64,000 bases of DNA, from assembly GCF_001649575.2 (NCBI RefSeq), contig NC_051434.1, positions 5,258,368 through 5,322,367 of the forward strand, read 5' to 3'. Below the pieces are notes generated by a model. That model had not been told where the DNA came from. It did no database searches and worked only from the letters and a program-made list of their open reading frames with translations. Each line of letters begins with the position of its first letter. Position 1 is the stretch's first letter. This stretch comes from Kryptolebias marmoratus. Its lineage: Eukaryota; Chordata; Actinopteri; Cyprinodontiformes; Rivulidae. Positions 26,401 to 38,460 of this stretch are shown piece after piece. The position numbers were made by a program, and so were the translations under genes.

Positions 26401-26505
26401 TGGTTAAAAGGCGGAGGCTCCGGGCAGCCGGGAGGGAGGGGCTGCTGCGGCCGTGTGACGGAGCAGGAAGAGGCGGCTGCAGGAGGCACCTGGCCCGGGG
26501 GAAGG

Positions 26506-28606
26506 ATGTCCAGAGCTCGGGTGCTGACGGAGCTGGTGAAGCAGCGGCTGGCCGCGGCGGCGGAGGAGATCTGCGGCCTGTTCGAAGGCGCCATGACGGA
26601 GCTGGAGGAGGAGGTGGAGCGGCGGCGCAGCCTGCCGGAGGCTCGGCTGGAGCCCAGGAGAACCGGAGCGGGTCGGTGTCTCCGTGTCTGCCTCCCCGGA
26701 ACCAGAACTGCTCCAGTGTGGGGCTTTGCTTTGCAGAAATATCAATTTAAACCTTAGAAGTCGAATGTTTTTACCGATTAATTAGCAATTAACGGTCATT
26801 CCGCCTCAGACCGGATGTTTACCCGCAGCTGGCCTTCAAAATAAAAGCTTTAACTTATTTTGTTTTCTTTAAAATTGAGCTTACTGTCAATGTTGTTTTT
26901 ATTTCAAACTACTTTTAAATTGAATTTCAAACAGGCTAGATCATTGTTTAATCTTAAAATTAAAATAATCTCAGATTATTGTCAAAAAAAAGACTCCAAT
27001 TAGATTTTAACATATCAGTGAGAGACGATAATTGAAGTTTATGAATCTTTACTGTGTTTATGATAGTGACATGTAGTGATAGTCAACCCTGACATTTTGT
27101 AGACATACTGGCTGATTTTCATTTTTCATTTTCAGATTTTCAATTTGTTGATTTTGACTTTTTGAAACTTTGTGAAAATCTCTAGTTTGCTTTTCCATCA
27201 AGCAGAAGTTCATTGCAATCAAAATGAACATTATAACCATTCAAACTTAGTACAGCATTACATGCAGTAAATAAAGCTTCACTTTCTCAAATGTGTCTTT
27301 ATGAAAATCCAAATATTAGGTTAAATCAGAAACTGTTTGAAGGTGGTCGATCTCTGCAAAAGTTTTCAGCCACAACTAGTTTTTTTTAGCTTGCATTTGT
27401 TTTTAAATTTTGCTTCCAATGAGACAGATTTTCTTTGAATTTGTTTAAGTGATCTTTAGCTGCAGTTACCCAGGCTGTTTGTAGATTTTTCCTCGTTTTT
27501 CTTCGAGCTTTGGCATCTTTTTCCATTTCCTTTTGTCCAGTCCTTGCCTCTCACAGTTTGTCATTAAAAGGTCTTAGTAGACTGGACATGTGGAGGACAA
27601 AAGATTAAATCCCAAACCAAAACTACAAAAACAATATTTGAAAGACCTCAGCTACTTCTTCAGTCTGAGGCTGAGTTTGCTTGCAGCTCCTCAGACTAAA
27701 GAAATCTTTTGGATAAAAGACAAAACGTATCAACCCAGAAGGACCCGTCCAGAGGACCTGACTCAACCTTGTTAGATTCATCAGCATAAATTCTAAAAAT
27801 GTTGTCAATATTATCCTTCTTCTCAACAATATTTGTTGTCTGTCTGTGTTTTACCTCCAGATGTCTGTAAATTAGATGTAAGGAAAGAAGAGTTTTTGCC
27901 CGAGCAGCAGAACTGGACCTCCAGGTCGGAGCAGGAGGACACCGAGTCTTCACACGTTAAAGAGGAACACGAGCAGCTTCCATCCCCGCAGGAGGCCGCA
28001 GTCACACAGTTTCATCCCGTCTCTGTAAAAAATGAGGAGGATCAATACTTTTATTGCAGCCAAATTGAGAAAAGACAGGACTGTGGACAAGAATCCCAAC
28101 CAGACAACAAAATTACACCCCCCTCAGACGCTGAAACAAAACCCAGATGTGACCTCAAGTCTTCAATGGCTCCTCAGCCACATTCAGACTTTCTTAAAAC
28201 CAGAGGCCGTAGTTGGAGCGAGAGACCATTCTGCTGCTCCGTGTGCGGGAAAAGATTCAGCCAAAACTCCAACCTGAAGACACACATGAGAATCCACACA
28301 GGAGAGAAGCCCTTCAGCTGCACGTTTTGTAGCAAAAGGTTTGTTCAGAAGGTGCATCTGAGGCATCACATGGCGCGCCACACCGGAGAGAAACTGTTCG
28401 GCTGCAGCACTTGTGACCAGAGATTCAACTGGCTTTATCAGCTCAAAAACCACCAGTGTGTCAGAGAGGCAGCTGAACAGATGAGCAAATCTCAGACTGA
28501 TGCCCTGGGATTAAAATCATTTAGATGCTATAAGTGCAGTAAAACTTTTGCCCATAAGAGTCACTTTAAAGAACACATGCAGCTTCACACGGGAGAAAAG
28601 ACTTGA
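26506..28606 (+). CDS. ZnF-A: C2H2 zinc-finger protein, plus strand (303 aa)
   Basis: Predicted nuclear DNA-binding protein. Exon 1 is 26506-26671 and exon 2 is 27861-28606, joined in phase 1 (donor GTCGGT, which is weak). Residues 1-55 form a charged helical module ([19 protein letters not shown]..., then [10 protein letters not shown]), as in many teleost zinc-finger proteins whose first exon reads LVxxRLTAAAEEI. Next comes a region with the lysine motifs VKEE and VKNEE. There are three canonical C2H2 fingers plus a degenerate one (third in order, with CVREA in place of the final histidine spacing); linkers are TGEKP/TGEKL. The gene points toward the minus-strand array, so ZnF-A and ZnF-B converge. 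The first exon is CpG-rich. The start ATG is the first in a good context before the helix. It is the only cluster member with this N-terminal type. Confidence 0.8.
26834..26850 (-). promoter_or_regulatory. Stray copy of the cluster promoter word in ZnF-A intron 1
   Basis: CTTCAAAATAAAAGCTT, preceded on plus by CCGGATGTTTACCCGCAGCTGGC. It has the same orientation as the promoter words of the minus-strand genes, yet lies downstream of exon 1 of a plus-strand gene. It may be a remnant promoter of a lost minus-strand copy, or a bidirectional element. Confidence 0.4.
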
Positions 28607-31012
28607 AATAATCAGTTTGCAGCAGATCTTGTTCCTGGGGGGTGCAGCTGTAGAGAGAGAAAATGTTCATCAGCTGATACCGTCAGTGCGTCAGATACGT
28701 CAGCCTGATGCGTTTAAAAGTCCTGCTAGTGTTTAACTCTCATGTGTCCAAATGTGGGAACTCACAGCTAAGATCTAATGACTAAAACAAACCCTGGAGA
28801 TTCTTTAACATCAATCTGTTCAGCTGTAAGCATCTTAAATCACATCAGGTCATTCTCCATGTGCTCCTTCAGCAGCTTTTCAGTCTGTGAGCGTCGAGAA
28901 CCTTCACATTAGTCACAACAAGCAGGACAAACATCACGTTTAAATGTTTTCTTTTCATAGGCAAACCTCAGGATTTTCTTTCATTCATGCAGATATTTAC
29001 TTCAGCTTATTAAATGTCACTAAAGTTGTTTGGTGAGTAAAATAGGAACAGATTAACGTCTGAGAATGCGTCAAAAAGCTCCAGTCTGCAGAGCTGTCAC
29101 CCCACATAACACTAATTTAAATGTAAGTTTTATTTAACTGATAAAATAGTTTTTAATTTGCTAAGTTTCCTTTCAAAGTTTTGTTAGCTTGTTATATTTT
29201 CTATTGTGAAGAAAATCCAAACTGTTTTTGAGAAATGTTCCTTTAATTGTTCTTGCAAGTCTGAAGATTTCCTTACAGTAAAACTGTTATCCAAACTTGT
29301 TAATTTGCTCTTTGGGTTTGTTTATCACTTGTTGTCAGTTGTGATGTTTTATTTGATCTTTTCATTGTTTCCTTTTTTTCTTGATTATTTCTTGCTCCAC
29401 TAGCACGCAGTTTTAAAAACCTGCAGGTAGGTTGATCTTTTTGTGGATGTAGGCTGGCTCAGATCTTCCTGTCTCTTCAGGTGAGACAGGAAGTTATATT
29501 ATCAGCTCAAACAAAACTTTATTTATAAAGCACTTTTTTACAGCAGATAAAAAACTAATGAAAAGAAAAGAAACAAGCAGTAAGTCATAAAAGGGTGACT
29601 GTAAGAAGCAGAGCCTGAAGGAACTGAGGAAACACTAGGTAGGTGTAAAATTATAAAAGCTTTGAATTATAAAAACATGGATTCTAAAATATTAAAAGGA
29701 ATAAAACCAAGACACTAAAAAAAGGGTTTAAAAAAGATAAAATGAACATGACTTCCTAAAAGATGTAAGAAATTTACCTAAAAAGCCAAACTTTATATAT
29801 TATATTATATTATATTATATTATATTATATTATATTATATTATATTATTGGGTAGATTTTATTGCAAACTGTAATACCAGAACTCGCCAGCAGGGGGAGC
29901 TTATGTAAAGAGAACCATCACTTCAGTAAATTAAGAATAATTAAAAAACAAAAGACAGTTTTTCTTAACTTTAAATAGAGGAGTTCGTCAACAATATCGA
30001 TAATCTTGGTCAATGCTTGAAAACATGTTTTTAAACATTTTTAGCAGCTAAAGAAGTCATTTATTTGACGTCGATGGTTAGCCTGAAACTAACAGCTAAT
30101 AATGATGAACAACAAAATTTTCTTGCTTAAATCTGATTGGACAGCGTCAATCACGTGACGTCATACCATCCAATCAAAGTGCAGAAATTTTCCTCTTCCT
30201 TCCGCATGAAATGTTCAGGATGGAGGACTTTAAATACATCTGAAAACAAAGTAAATAACATTTTATAAATCTCTAAAGGCGGAGTGAGAATATATCTGGT
30301 GTTGTAGATGCAGACTAAATATTTATTAGAGCTGTAAGTGTGTAATTGAATAAAAAACACTGAAATGTTTTGCAGAATCATGCAGTAATAATTCTCTTAA
30401 CTGAATATAATTTAACTAAAATGCTACTCCTTTTGAAGTTTTGAACTCTGTAAACTTTTTGTCTTTGTATAGATAATAAATAAATTAAATGTTTCTTTTT
30501 CAGAGTTCATTGTGTTCTTAAGTTTATTTAAATTAATATGTTTGTTATGTTGCTGTTGTTGTGAACGCATGCTGAATTTTACGTGATGTTTTGCTGCAGA
30601 ACAAATTCACCTACAGGCACAAATAAAGTAACCTGAACCTTTTCTTAGAGTAGTTCAATAACTTAGAGATTGTATTTATTTTAACAGAGTTATTACTTCA
30701 CAATTCACATTTATCAATGATGCAGAAACTGAATCACCAGGTACAGAGTTACAATAAAGAAATAAATCAGGTGGACAGGATCCTTGGTAATTTGACTTCC
30801 AATAAAATATGTTTTGTATACAAGCATAATGTGACAGTGTGCACAAACATCAAGCTGCTTCATTTAACATCTTACTAAAGTTATATTTTAGCCTCATTTA
30901 CTGCTTTAACTGCTTCACTGTGCTGTTATAAAACCTCAGGGATAGAGCAGCCTTCCACTCTTAAAGCTGAAAAGATCTTCATCTTTTGCAGGTGAGTTTC
31001 TTCTGTGTCCCA
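28607..31012. other. Convergent intergenic region between ZnF-A and ZnF-B
   Basis: No gene recognised. It contains the (ATATT)n microsatellite and a GTCACCAG...CAGCAGGGGGAGC-type fragment common in fish intergenic DNA. A CACGTGACGTCA stretch near 30152 could bind CREB- or USF-type factors, but nothing links it to a gene. Confidence 0.4.
29794..29849. repeat. (ATATT)n pentanucleotide microsatellite
   Basis: About eleven units of a 5-bp repeat with almost no interruptions, so it is likely length-polymorphic. Confidence 0.95.
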
Positions 31013-32963
31013 TCAAACGGTGCAGCTGAATGGTTCCTGTCCGTCGTGACATTTCATGTGAGAAGCTAAATAAATGGTTTTACTGAAGCCTTGGCCACAA
31101 ACTGAACAGCTGAAAGCCTTTTCTCCACTGTGGACCCTTGTGTGGTTCACAAAGTCCTGTTTCCTCCTAAAGGCTGCTGTGCAAACGGAGCAGCTGAAAG
31201 GTTTTTCCCCCGTGTGGATTCTCATGTGTTCCACAAGAGCGTTTTTCCATTTGAAAGTGGCCTCGCAGACAGAGCAGGCGTACGGCTTTTCTCCCGTGTG
31301 GCTCCTCATGTGACGGCTGAGGCCTACACTGTGTCTGTAGCTTTGACCGCAGACGGAGCAGCTGAAAGGCTTCTCCCCTGTATGAGTTCTCAAGTGTTGC
31401 ACCAAAGTGAATTTTCTTTTGAAAGTTGCGTCACAAAAAGAGCAGCTGAAAGGTCTTTCTCCTGTGTGGATTCTTGTGTGCTCCAAGTAAGAGTTTTTCC
31501 ACGTGAAAGCTGCATTACAGACTGAGCAGCTGAAAGGTTTTTCTCCTGTGTGGATTCTCTGGTGTCCTAAAAGACATCCCCTGCGATTGAATGTTTTACC
31601 ACAATCACTGCAGGTGTGCAGAGTCTTATTAGCGTCACATTTTACATCACAGGAGTTTAAATCTGACATTGGTTCGCTGCTCTCCTCCCAGTTCCCATCA
31701 CTGACATCAGTCTCTGAAGCATCTGAAATGTTGCTCTCGCTGTGCGATTGTAAATGTGGATCTGAACCTGGTCCTTCTACAAAGACATTCATCTCTTCAG
31801 TTTGGCTGTGATGAAGCTCTGAGGGCTGAGGTTTCTCCTCATCATCTTCACTCTTCACAGGACAGAATATGAACTCCGTGATGTCGGCCTCCTCCTCTTC
31901 CTCTTTAATCTGCGGGGGCTTCTGGTCCTCCTGGTCCAGACCGGGACTCCAGTTCTGCTGCTCAGGAGGAAACTCCTCTTTGACCACCAACAGCTGCTGG
32001 ACGTCTGCAGGAAACAGAAACACAGGTTTAAAAAGAAACTCATCAGCTCCTTATTAATACAACATTTTATCCAACTCGCCACAGTAACACAATCAATACT
32101 GTTTGTTGGTAAACATGATGTTTTAATGAGCTGTGATTTAGTCACTATTTTATACTGATTTAAAAACATTACTGCAAAACCATAAATGGTGTATATATAA
32201 ACATAAATAGCAGAGGCAGACAGTTAAATTAAGTAATATAGCCAAAAGTCAAACAGTATCTCTATGACTATATCATACTATTTGTTCCTTATTAAAACAC
32301 ATATAATTGGGCATCATAAAAACTCTTCAGGTTTTTCATCTCTTCCCGCATTTTGTTTACTTTACAGTTATATTTGTGTATTTTTGTGCTAAACAAACTG
32401 AACTATCTCCATGGCTCAACATGCATTTCAGTTACCTGTTAGAGCTTTGGTTCAATTTTTATTCTAAAATTGTTTTAAGGGCTTAACTTTAACTATTTTT
32501 ACTTATTTACTTTTGCTGTGCATCACCTTAGTCAGCATCCATTAGGCATAAATGTGTTATTAATTGACATAAAACCTTTGAATTTACAAAAGAATAATGG
32601 CCATTTTATTTTAATTTGTAAACACAAGGAAACACCTGTATATTATTTTAACTAATATGGATTTACCAAACCTGGGTTTAAGTAGGCCTGCATCATTTCT
32701 CTTCTATCTCATGACTATGTTTAGTCTTTGATCCCGTGGGCAATAAAGTGAAGACTATATAATCCTAAAATATAGTTTAATTTATTAAACATTCACTCTA
32801 CGTGTGTGTCATCAATAAACAAAAATAGTAACTTAGGTTGAAATGACAGCAGGGCAGCAAAATGCACATAAGAAAAAACTTGATTACCTTTATTGTTGAC
32901 TGATTCATCAGCAGCATTAAATTTCTGCGTCTTTAACGCGATCAGCTTCTGGATTTCGGACAT
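31013..32963 (-). CDS. ZnF-B: C2H2 zinc-finger protein, 7 fingers (355 aa)
   Basis: First exon 32888-32963 (minus) codes MSEIQKLIALKTQKF... and ends in phase 1 with donor GTAATC. The large exon 31013-32004 begins after TTTCCTGCAG with DVQQLLVVKEEF. The linker carries VVKEE, QIKEE and PVKSEDDEE, which fit the SUMO-attachment pattern (hydrophobic-K-x-E), and the family signature ETDVSDGNWEESSEP. Seven C2H2 fingers follow with TGEKP linkers. The reading frame stops just after the first residues of an eighth finger (FSCTV), so the array looks C-terminally truncated compared with its neighbours. Fingers 2 and 5 have Trp at helix position -1. The first exon is of the MSE(I/V)QKL type, shared only with ZnF-C. 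Confidence 0.85.
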
Positions 32964-33050
32964 TTTCGCTCCTGTTTCCCGACATCAACTTGTCACAAAC
33001 TTGACCTGCTCTCCATCCAAGTGTCTCCTGGTTCCATCCTGTCTGTCTGC

Positions 33051-33070
33051 AGCTAGCATGCTAAGCTAAC
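33051..33070 (-). promoter_or_regulatory. ZnF-B leader word with upstream ATG
   Basis: Variant of the cluster leader word; minus strand reads TTAGCTTAGCATGCTAGCT. Its ATG opens a 24-codon upstream ORF (MLAADRQDG...) ending before the main start at 32963. Confidence 0.6.
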
Positions 33071-33249
33071 ATCGGTAGCTCTGCAGCTACTTGGAGGTTA
33101 GTCCAAATTTTTATTTTATTTTTTTCAGAAACATGTTGAGCAAGACCAAATACTTTCAAAAGCCTTTACTGGATACAGAGGCTCAGATGATTTCAACAGT
33201 CTAAAGCTTAAAGGACTGTTTATATGAGCAGGTGACGCTACAAGTAAAG

Positions 33250-33300
33250 CACTTCCGTTGATATGCCACTACTTCCGATTGGGCTTCAAAATAAAAGTTC
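33250..33300 (-). promoter_or_regulatory. ZnF-B promoter block
   Basis: On plus: two ACTTCCG sites (minus CGGAAGT, ETS/GABP-type), then CTTCAAAATAAAAGTTC at 33284-33300. It lies about 290 bases upstream of the predicted start codon, in the same arrangement as the other minus-strand genes. Confidence 0.6.
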
Positions 33301-35108
33301 CAAAAAACTGTACGGATATTTATTGCTATTTTTATAAAGTTAGTTGGAAATCAGAACCGTTAGAGTCTGAAACATGGTGAAGGCTTTGAAACTTTTAATT
33401 TCATAAGAGTTATTTAAATAATTATAAATCAACTTTATATTTGTTATTGTTTGCAGCAGATCTATTAAATTTGAACATTTGAATTATATCCTAGTTTGTT
33501 GCAACATTTATCTGTTTAACATCTATTCACTTATGTTTGAGTTTCTGTTCCTACTGTGTGACAAGCTTTGCCTTTGAACCGTGATAAACGGATACCTGTC
33601 CTGTCAGTCTGATGCTTTTTCCACTTTACAGTGTTTAATATTTCATCTGCCATCTCCTTTTTTCTTTCCAATCTCCCTTAAAACAAAGAGTGAAATCATG
33701 AAGCAACTAAATCAGAACTAGAATTTTTTTTTTGTTCTGATGATTAGACTTCTGTAGAACAGAGGTTTGTTTATAGTGGAAAATAAAAAGTCTTATTCTA
33801 AAAAAAAACCCCAGTGAATCTTTGATTAACGACACAGGAGAACTGCAGCAAAGAACCAGGTTTATTAAGTTTACAAGCAGAAACCGAACAGGAAACACAG
33901 AGAGTGAATTTACACTGAACCTTCCAATCAGTCACAACATTTAAATACCTTTTACTGCAACTCTTAAGCATGTAGCTGTTTTTATACCCAACCATTACTA
34001 AAATTTACTGCTAATGATATAACATTCATTGTTGTGAGCTGTTTTGGCATTTTTCTACATTTTACAACAAAACTCAGCTTGCCCCAGCAATGAAACAACA
34101 TGAAAATCTCAGAGAATTATAAAGGATTATTCTTTTGCTTTGTCATTTTGTACTGCATGGAAGAAAAACTCACACTGACTCACACACATAACTCACATAA
34201 CTGAGAGTTCGTGTCGAACTGGTTTTGCTGCTTTCATTCTTCAGATCACTGCAGAGCATCAAGGTGCGTACTGTTGGCAACAAACCAGAAATGCACAACC
34301 CTAACCGTAAGTGATCATGCTGCCAACAATAAAAAAATATCAGGATTATAGTTTACCCTCATCATAATTTCAAGTGAAAATCCCAGAAGCTAAAAGTTCC
34401 TTTTTGTACCAACACCTTTAACATAAAGACATTATTTAAACTTCTTTTTTTTTATTTACAGTATATTTGATATTGTTTTTTATTTCCTTTCTTCTTTTTT
34501 AAAAAGACCAAAATGTCCATTTTATCACTCTACATGTTTGGGGAAAAGTTCATCTCTTAATAAAATGAGAACAATCATCATTCTGACCGATGAGAACATT
34601 CAAAACATAACAGACCCCGAGCCGCCTGCTCAGCGCTGCTCATATTCTCTGAGCTGTAACGAAACACATAGTTTAAAAACTGCTTTTTACGTAACAAATC
34701 ACTGATGGAAGATTTTTCTTAAAAACAGTATAACTCTTGGAGAAAATCTAACTGTATATATCATGTGATATTTGTAAATTCAGGTGGTTTAATGAAGGTG
34801 GAGAGTGAAGAAGGTTACAGGTACTGTTGTCTCAATGGACTAACTCAAATAAAACCTATAGATGTGTGAGCCAAATACAATAAATTGTGCTTTATAGGTT
34901 AAAAGGTTTTGTCTTTTGTAAATATTCCTGTGTGATAAATGCAACACTGCTGAAGTTTTGACTACAGAGGATGGATCTGTGTGTGCTGCCTTATAACTGA
35001 ACTGAATGTTGTTTCTTTCCTGTAGATTGTTTTGAGTTTCACAAAAGAATAAATTTATACGGTTTTAAATATTTAGGTTGTCTCCATCGTGGCATTTGGT
35101 GGAACCAG
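33301..35108. other. Intergenic DNA, ZnF-C 3' side
   Basis: AT-rich; no exon or named repeat seen. It should include the 3' untranslated region of ZnF-C. Confidence 0.45.
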
Positions 35109-37521
35109 TTAGACCTTCTCTGGTTCTGACGTTCTGACCTCAGAGCAGCTGAAAGGTTTCTCCCCTGAGTGAATCCTCGCGTGTTGCAGTAAATTGTGTT
35201 TTGTTCTGAAATCTGCTTTACAAACAGAGCAGCTGAAGGTTTTTCCTGCCGCGTGCCTTTTCGTGTGCTCCACTAACGCGTCTTGCCTCTTAAAGGCTTT
35301 ATTACAAATGGAGCAGTTGTACGGTTTTCCCTCGGTGTGACATCTCATGTGGCGCATTAAATTTTTCTGTCTGGTGAAGTTCAGACCACAAATCGAGCAG
35401 CTGAAGGGTTTTTCTCCCGTGTGGATCCTCATGTGCTGATCGAAGGAGTGTTTCCGTGTAAAAGACGCTTCGCAGACGGAGCAGCTGAAAGGCTTCTCTC
35501 CTGTGTGGATCCTCATGTGTTGCACTAAATTGTGCTTTTCTCTGAAGGCGGCCCCGCAGACGGAACAGATGGAAGATTTTTCTGCTTTGTGAGTTTTTTT
35601 GTGATCCAGCAGCGACGGTTTCTTCTCAAAATCTGCTTTACAAACGGAGCACCTGAATGTCTCCCCTGTCGAGTGGATTTTCGTGTGCTCCACTAAGTTC
35701 TGTTTCCATGTAAAAGCTTCGTTACAGACGGAGCAGACGTAAGGTTTGCCTCCAGTGTGACATCTCATGTGACGCAGTAAATTTTTCTTCCTACTAAAAT
35801 TTAGACCACAAAACGAGCAGTTGAAAGGTTTTTCTCCCGTGTGGATCCTCATGTGCTGCTCAAACGAGTGTTTCCGTGTGAAAGAAGCTTCGCAGACGGA
35901 GCAGCTGAAAGGCTTCTCTCCTGTGTGGATCCGCATGTGTTGCACTAAATTGTGCTTTTCTCTAAAAGTGGCCTCGCAAACAGAACAGATGAATGATTTT
36001 TCTTCTCTGTGAGTTCTTTTGTGTTCCAGCAGCGATTGTTTCTTTTTAAAATCTGCTTTACAAACGGAGCACCTGAATGTCTCCCCTGTCGAGTGGATTT
36101 TCGTGTGCTCCACTAAGTTCTGTTTCCACGTAAAAGCTTCGTTACAGACGGAGCAGACGTAAGGTTTGCCTCCAGTGTGACGTCTCATGTGGCGAGTTAA
36201 ACCTTCCCTCCGACTGAAGCGCTGACTACAGATGGAGCAGCTGAAAGGTTTCTCTCCTGTGTGGATCCTCATGTGTTGCACGAACGAGTGTTTCCAGGTA
36301 AAAGTAGCTTTACAAACAGAGCAGCTGAAAGGTTTTTCTCCTGTGTGGATTCTGCTGTGTTTTAACAGACGTGACTTGTATTCAAACGTTTTGCCACATG
36401 CAGTGCAGCTGTGTAACTTTGCCTCAGCGTCATGTGTCATATCAAAATCAAGAACTTCAATATTTGTTAGAGAGTGTAAACCTGGCTGAGGTCCACCGCT
36501 CTCCTCCCAGTTTCCATCGCTGACATCTGTCTCTGAAGACTCTGAAGTCTTGTCCTCCATGCCTGATTGTAAACACCAATGTGGTTCTGGTTCCACAGAG
36601 TCTCTGTTCTCCTCCTCCTGATTGAGATGAAGCTCAGAGGACTGAGGGTTCTCTTCGTCATCCTCACTCTTCACAGGGGCAGGACTGAAGGTGAACTCTA
36701 TGATATTACTGTCCTCCTGTTCTTCTTTGATCTGCAGGGGCTTCTGGTCCTCCTGATCCAGGCTGGGACTCCAGTTCTCAGAAGAAAACTCCTCTTTGAC
36801 CACAAGCACCTTCTGGACACCTGAAGGAAACAGAAACGCAGACCAGTTAAGTCACACTTCTGACTCTTTTGCTTTCTCTGCTCCATGTTCAATGATCAGA
36901 TCACACAACAATACCAAACTACCCAGAGGCTGTTTGTTCCCTTTAAACTGGCTGAAGGCACCGGTGATACTGATTAAGGTAAAACACTTAGTTTTAATCA
37001 TGACTAATGAAACAGTTAAGCCTTTTTAAGAGTACCAACAAACCTGTTCATGCTATTTTAGCAAATCTTTGTAAAATAAACGGCAAATCCTTTGTTTTCA
37101 CAACATTTTGTTTTACCTAACACATACTAAAGGCATGCAGATGTATAATAAACATGTACGTTTACCTGAATAACAAGAAAATAAGTATTATTTCAATGAG
37201 CTGTAAAGATACCCATACATCTATCTGAGTCTGTTAAGATATTGTATTTTCTGTATTTTGGTGTGAGATTTGAAAGACTGGTTTTAAAAACATTACTGGT
37301 CACACTGAAGTACCTGGCAGTACTGTGCTGTTAATGTAAACATGGAATATTAATTTGACCATATTAATGTTATAGTTCATAGTAACAATAAGCTGCAGCT
37401 CTGTTATTATAATGACTTTAACAGATGGGACATTACCTTCAGGGTGAGATGATGGCTTCTCTTCAGCTGGACTGCCTGGTTCTTCATCCACCAACTCTTT
37501 CAGCTTCTGGACTTCAGACAT
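35109..37521 (-). CDS. ZnF-C: C2H2 zinc-finger protein, 15 fingers (598 aa)
   Basis: First exon 37437-37521 codes MSEVQKLKELVDEE... ending in phase 1 (donor GTAATG). The large exon 35109-36820 starts GVQKVLVVKEEF after TTCCTTCAG. The N-terminal region has VVKEE, QIKEEQ and PVKSEDDEE and the ETDVSDGNWEES signature. Fifteen C2H2 fingers follow, then a finger broken after FSCSE with tail VRTSEPEKV. Fingers 4-8 and 9-13 are a tandem duplication of five fingers with period 420 bp; for example 35721-35760 and 36141-36180 are identical on plus. Fingers 4 and 9 are followed by the odd linker STGET and fingers 5 and 10 by non-standard REEKS/KAEKS linkers. Expected role is sequence-specific transcriptional regulation in the nucleus; target unknown. 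Confidence 0.87.
35221..36200 (-). repeat. 420-bp five-finger higher-order repeat inside ZnF-C
   Basis: Five consecutive 84-bp fingers form a unit repeated two full times, with a third more diverged partial copy nearer the C-terminal end. Spacing of matching landmarks on plus is 420 bases (35301, 35721, 36141). The two inner copies are nearly identical over stretches of about 130 bases, indicating recent unequal exchange or gene conversion. Confidence 0.85.
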
Positions 37522-37619
37522 TTTCACAAACTCAGCAGCAGCTTTGTCTCCATAAAGTCCGTCACAAATACAGCCTCCTCCGTCAAAATGTCTTTCTGAC
37601 TCGCTGTGTTTCTCCGGTC

Positions 37620-37639
37620 AGCTAACATGCTAAGCTAAC
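37620..37639 (-). promoter_or_regulatory. ZnF-C leader word with upstream ATG
   Basis: Exact GTTAGCTTAGCATGTTAGCT on minus. Its ATG opens a 34-codon upstream ORF (MLADRRNTASQ...) whose stop lies two bases before the main ATG at 37521. Confidence 0.65.
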
Positions 37640-37839
37640 GTCGGTGGTTTGGAACCAATTATTCGCTGAAAATAACTGTAATAAATTGTTTATCAAAAAG
37701 GCGGAAAAACAAAAAGTCATTTAAGACACTTTGATTTGGCACACGGGTTTCAGGACTTACTAAGAATGAGGTAAAATAGAAAAACAGAAGGACGCGAAGC
37801 TCTATTTACATCGCCGCTGCTGTGATAAAATCACTTCTG

Positions 37840-37885
37840 GTCACGTGCAGACGCTCCTTCCGATCGGTCTTCAAAATAAAAGCTT
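37840..37885 (-). promoter_or_regulatory. ZnF-C promoter block
   Basis: On plus: GCTCCTTCCGATCGGT then CTTCAAAATAAAAGCTT (37869-37885). The ETS-type site is one base off the cluster consensus. A CACGTG E-box sits just beside it. Confidence 0.55.
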
Positions 37886-38460
37886 CAAGTTTTAACACAA
37901 ACGAGAAAGTCAAACACAGGATCCGTGATGAAAGTCAAAGTATTTTTTATACACAAACAAAACAGACATAGAAATGATTCTACGTTTCCATTTATGCAAC
38001 AAAAGCTTTGTGGTTTATTTTATTTTTTAATACAGTGTAATGTACTGTGAGGAAACCATTCAGCACTTTTTATACTTATATTGTTGATATTGTACATTCT
38101 TTGTTTATGGTGGCTTCATTTCTTTTTCTTGTTTTGTTTTTTCTCTCCCACTGACTCCACCCCACCCTCCAACTTTTCTACTTACTACACAGTCTGACCT
38201 TGGGGTGATCTTGCTGGAATATCCGGTCCATGTTTGCCACTGGGTAGCCTTTCTCACAGCTGAATTATGAAAATGACAGGAAGCAGTAACTTGCTTTTGT
38301 AAGATTACTGATAATGTTTTACCTTCAAAACATAGCGTTAACACAGACCTGACCATCTGCTTTTATAGAGATGCTCACATTTGCCAGTGGTTAAAATATA
38401 TCCAGTTTTATTTAATTAATGCATATCTGTCAGTTAAACAGCCCTAATTTGTGTCAACTA
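37886..38460. other. Intergenic DNA with a repeat block shared with 43980-44110
   Basis: The segment 38185-38280 (CAGTCTGACCTTGGGGTGA, then GGATATCC-type sequence) matches 43991-44100. It is a dispersed or co-duplicated element of unknown family lying behind two different promoters. Confidence 0.5.

Noticed and set aside
26400..26757. Three overlapping frames of 113-145 aa in the CpG-rich region
   Set aside because: Only the frame starting at 26506 gives the known helical N-terminal module and splices in phase; the others are products of GC-rich sequence.
31074..31811. Long plus-strand open frames antisense to ZnF-B (and similar ones over C-K)
   Set aside because: They mirror the 84-bp finger repeat on the wrong strand and share repetitive VWI/ERF-type words; the minus-strand frame has all the finger residues.
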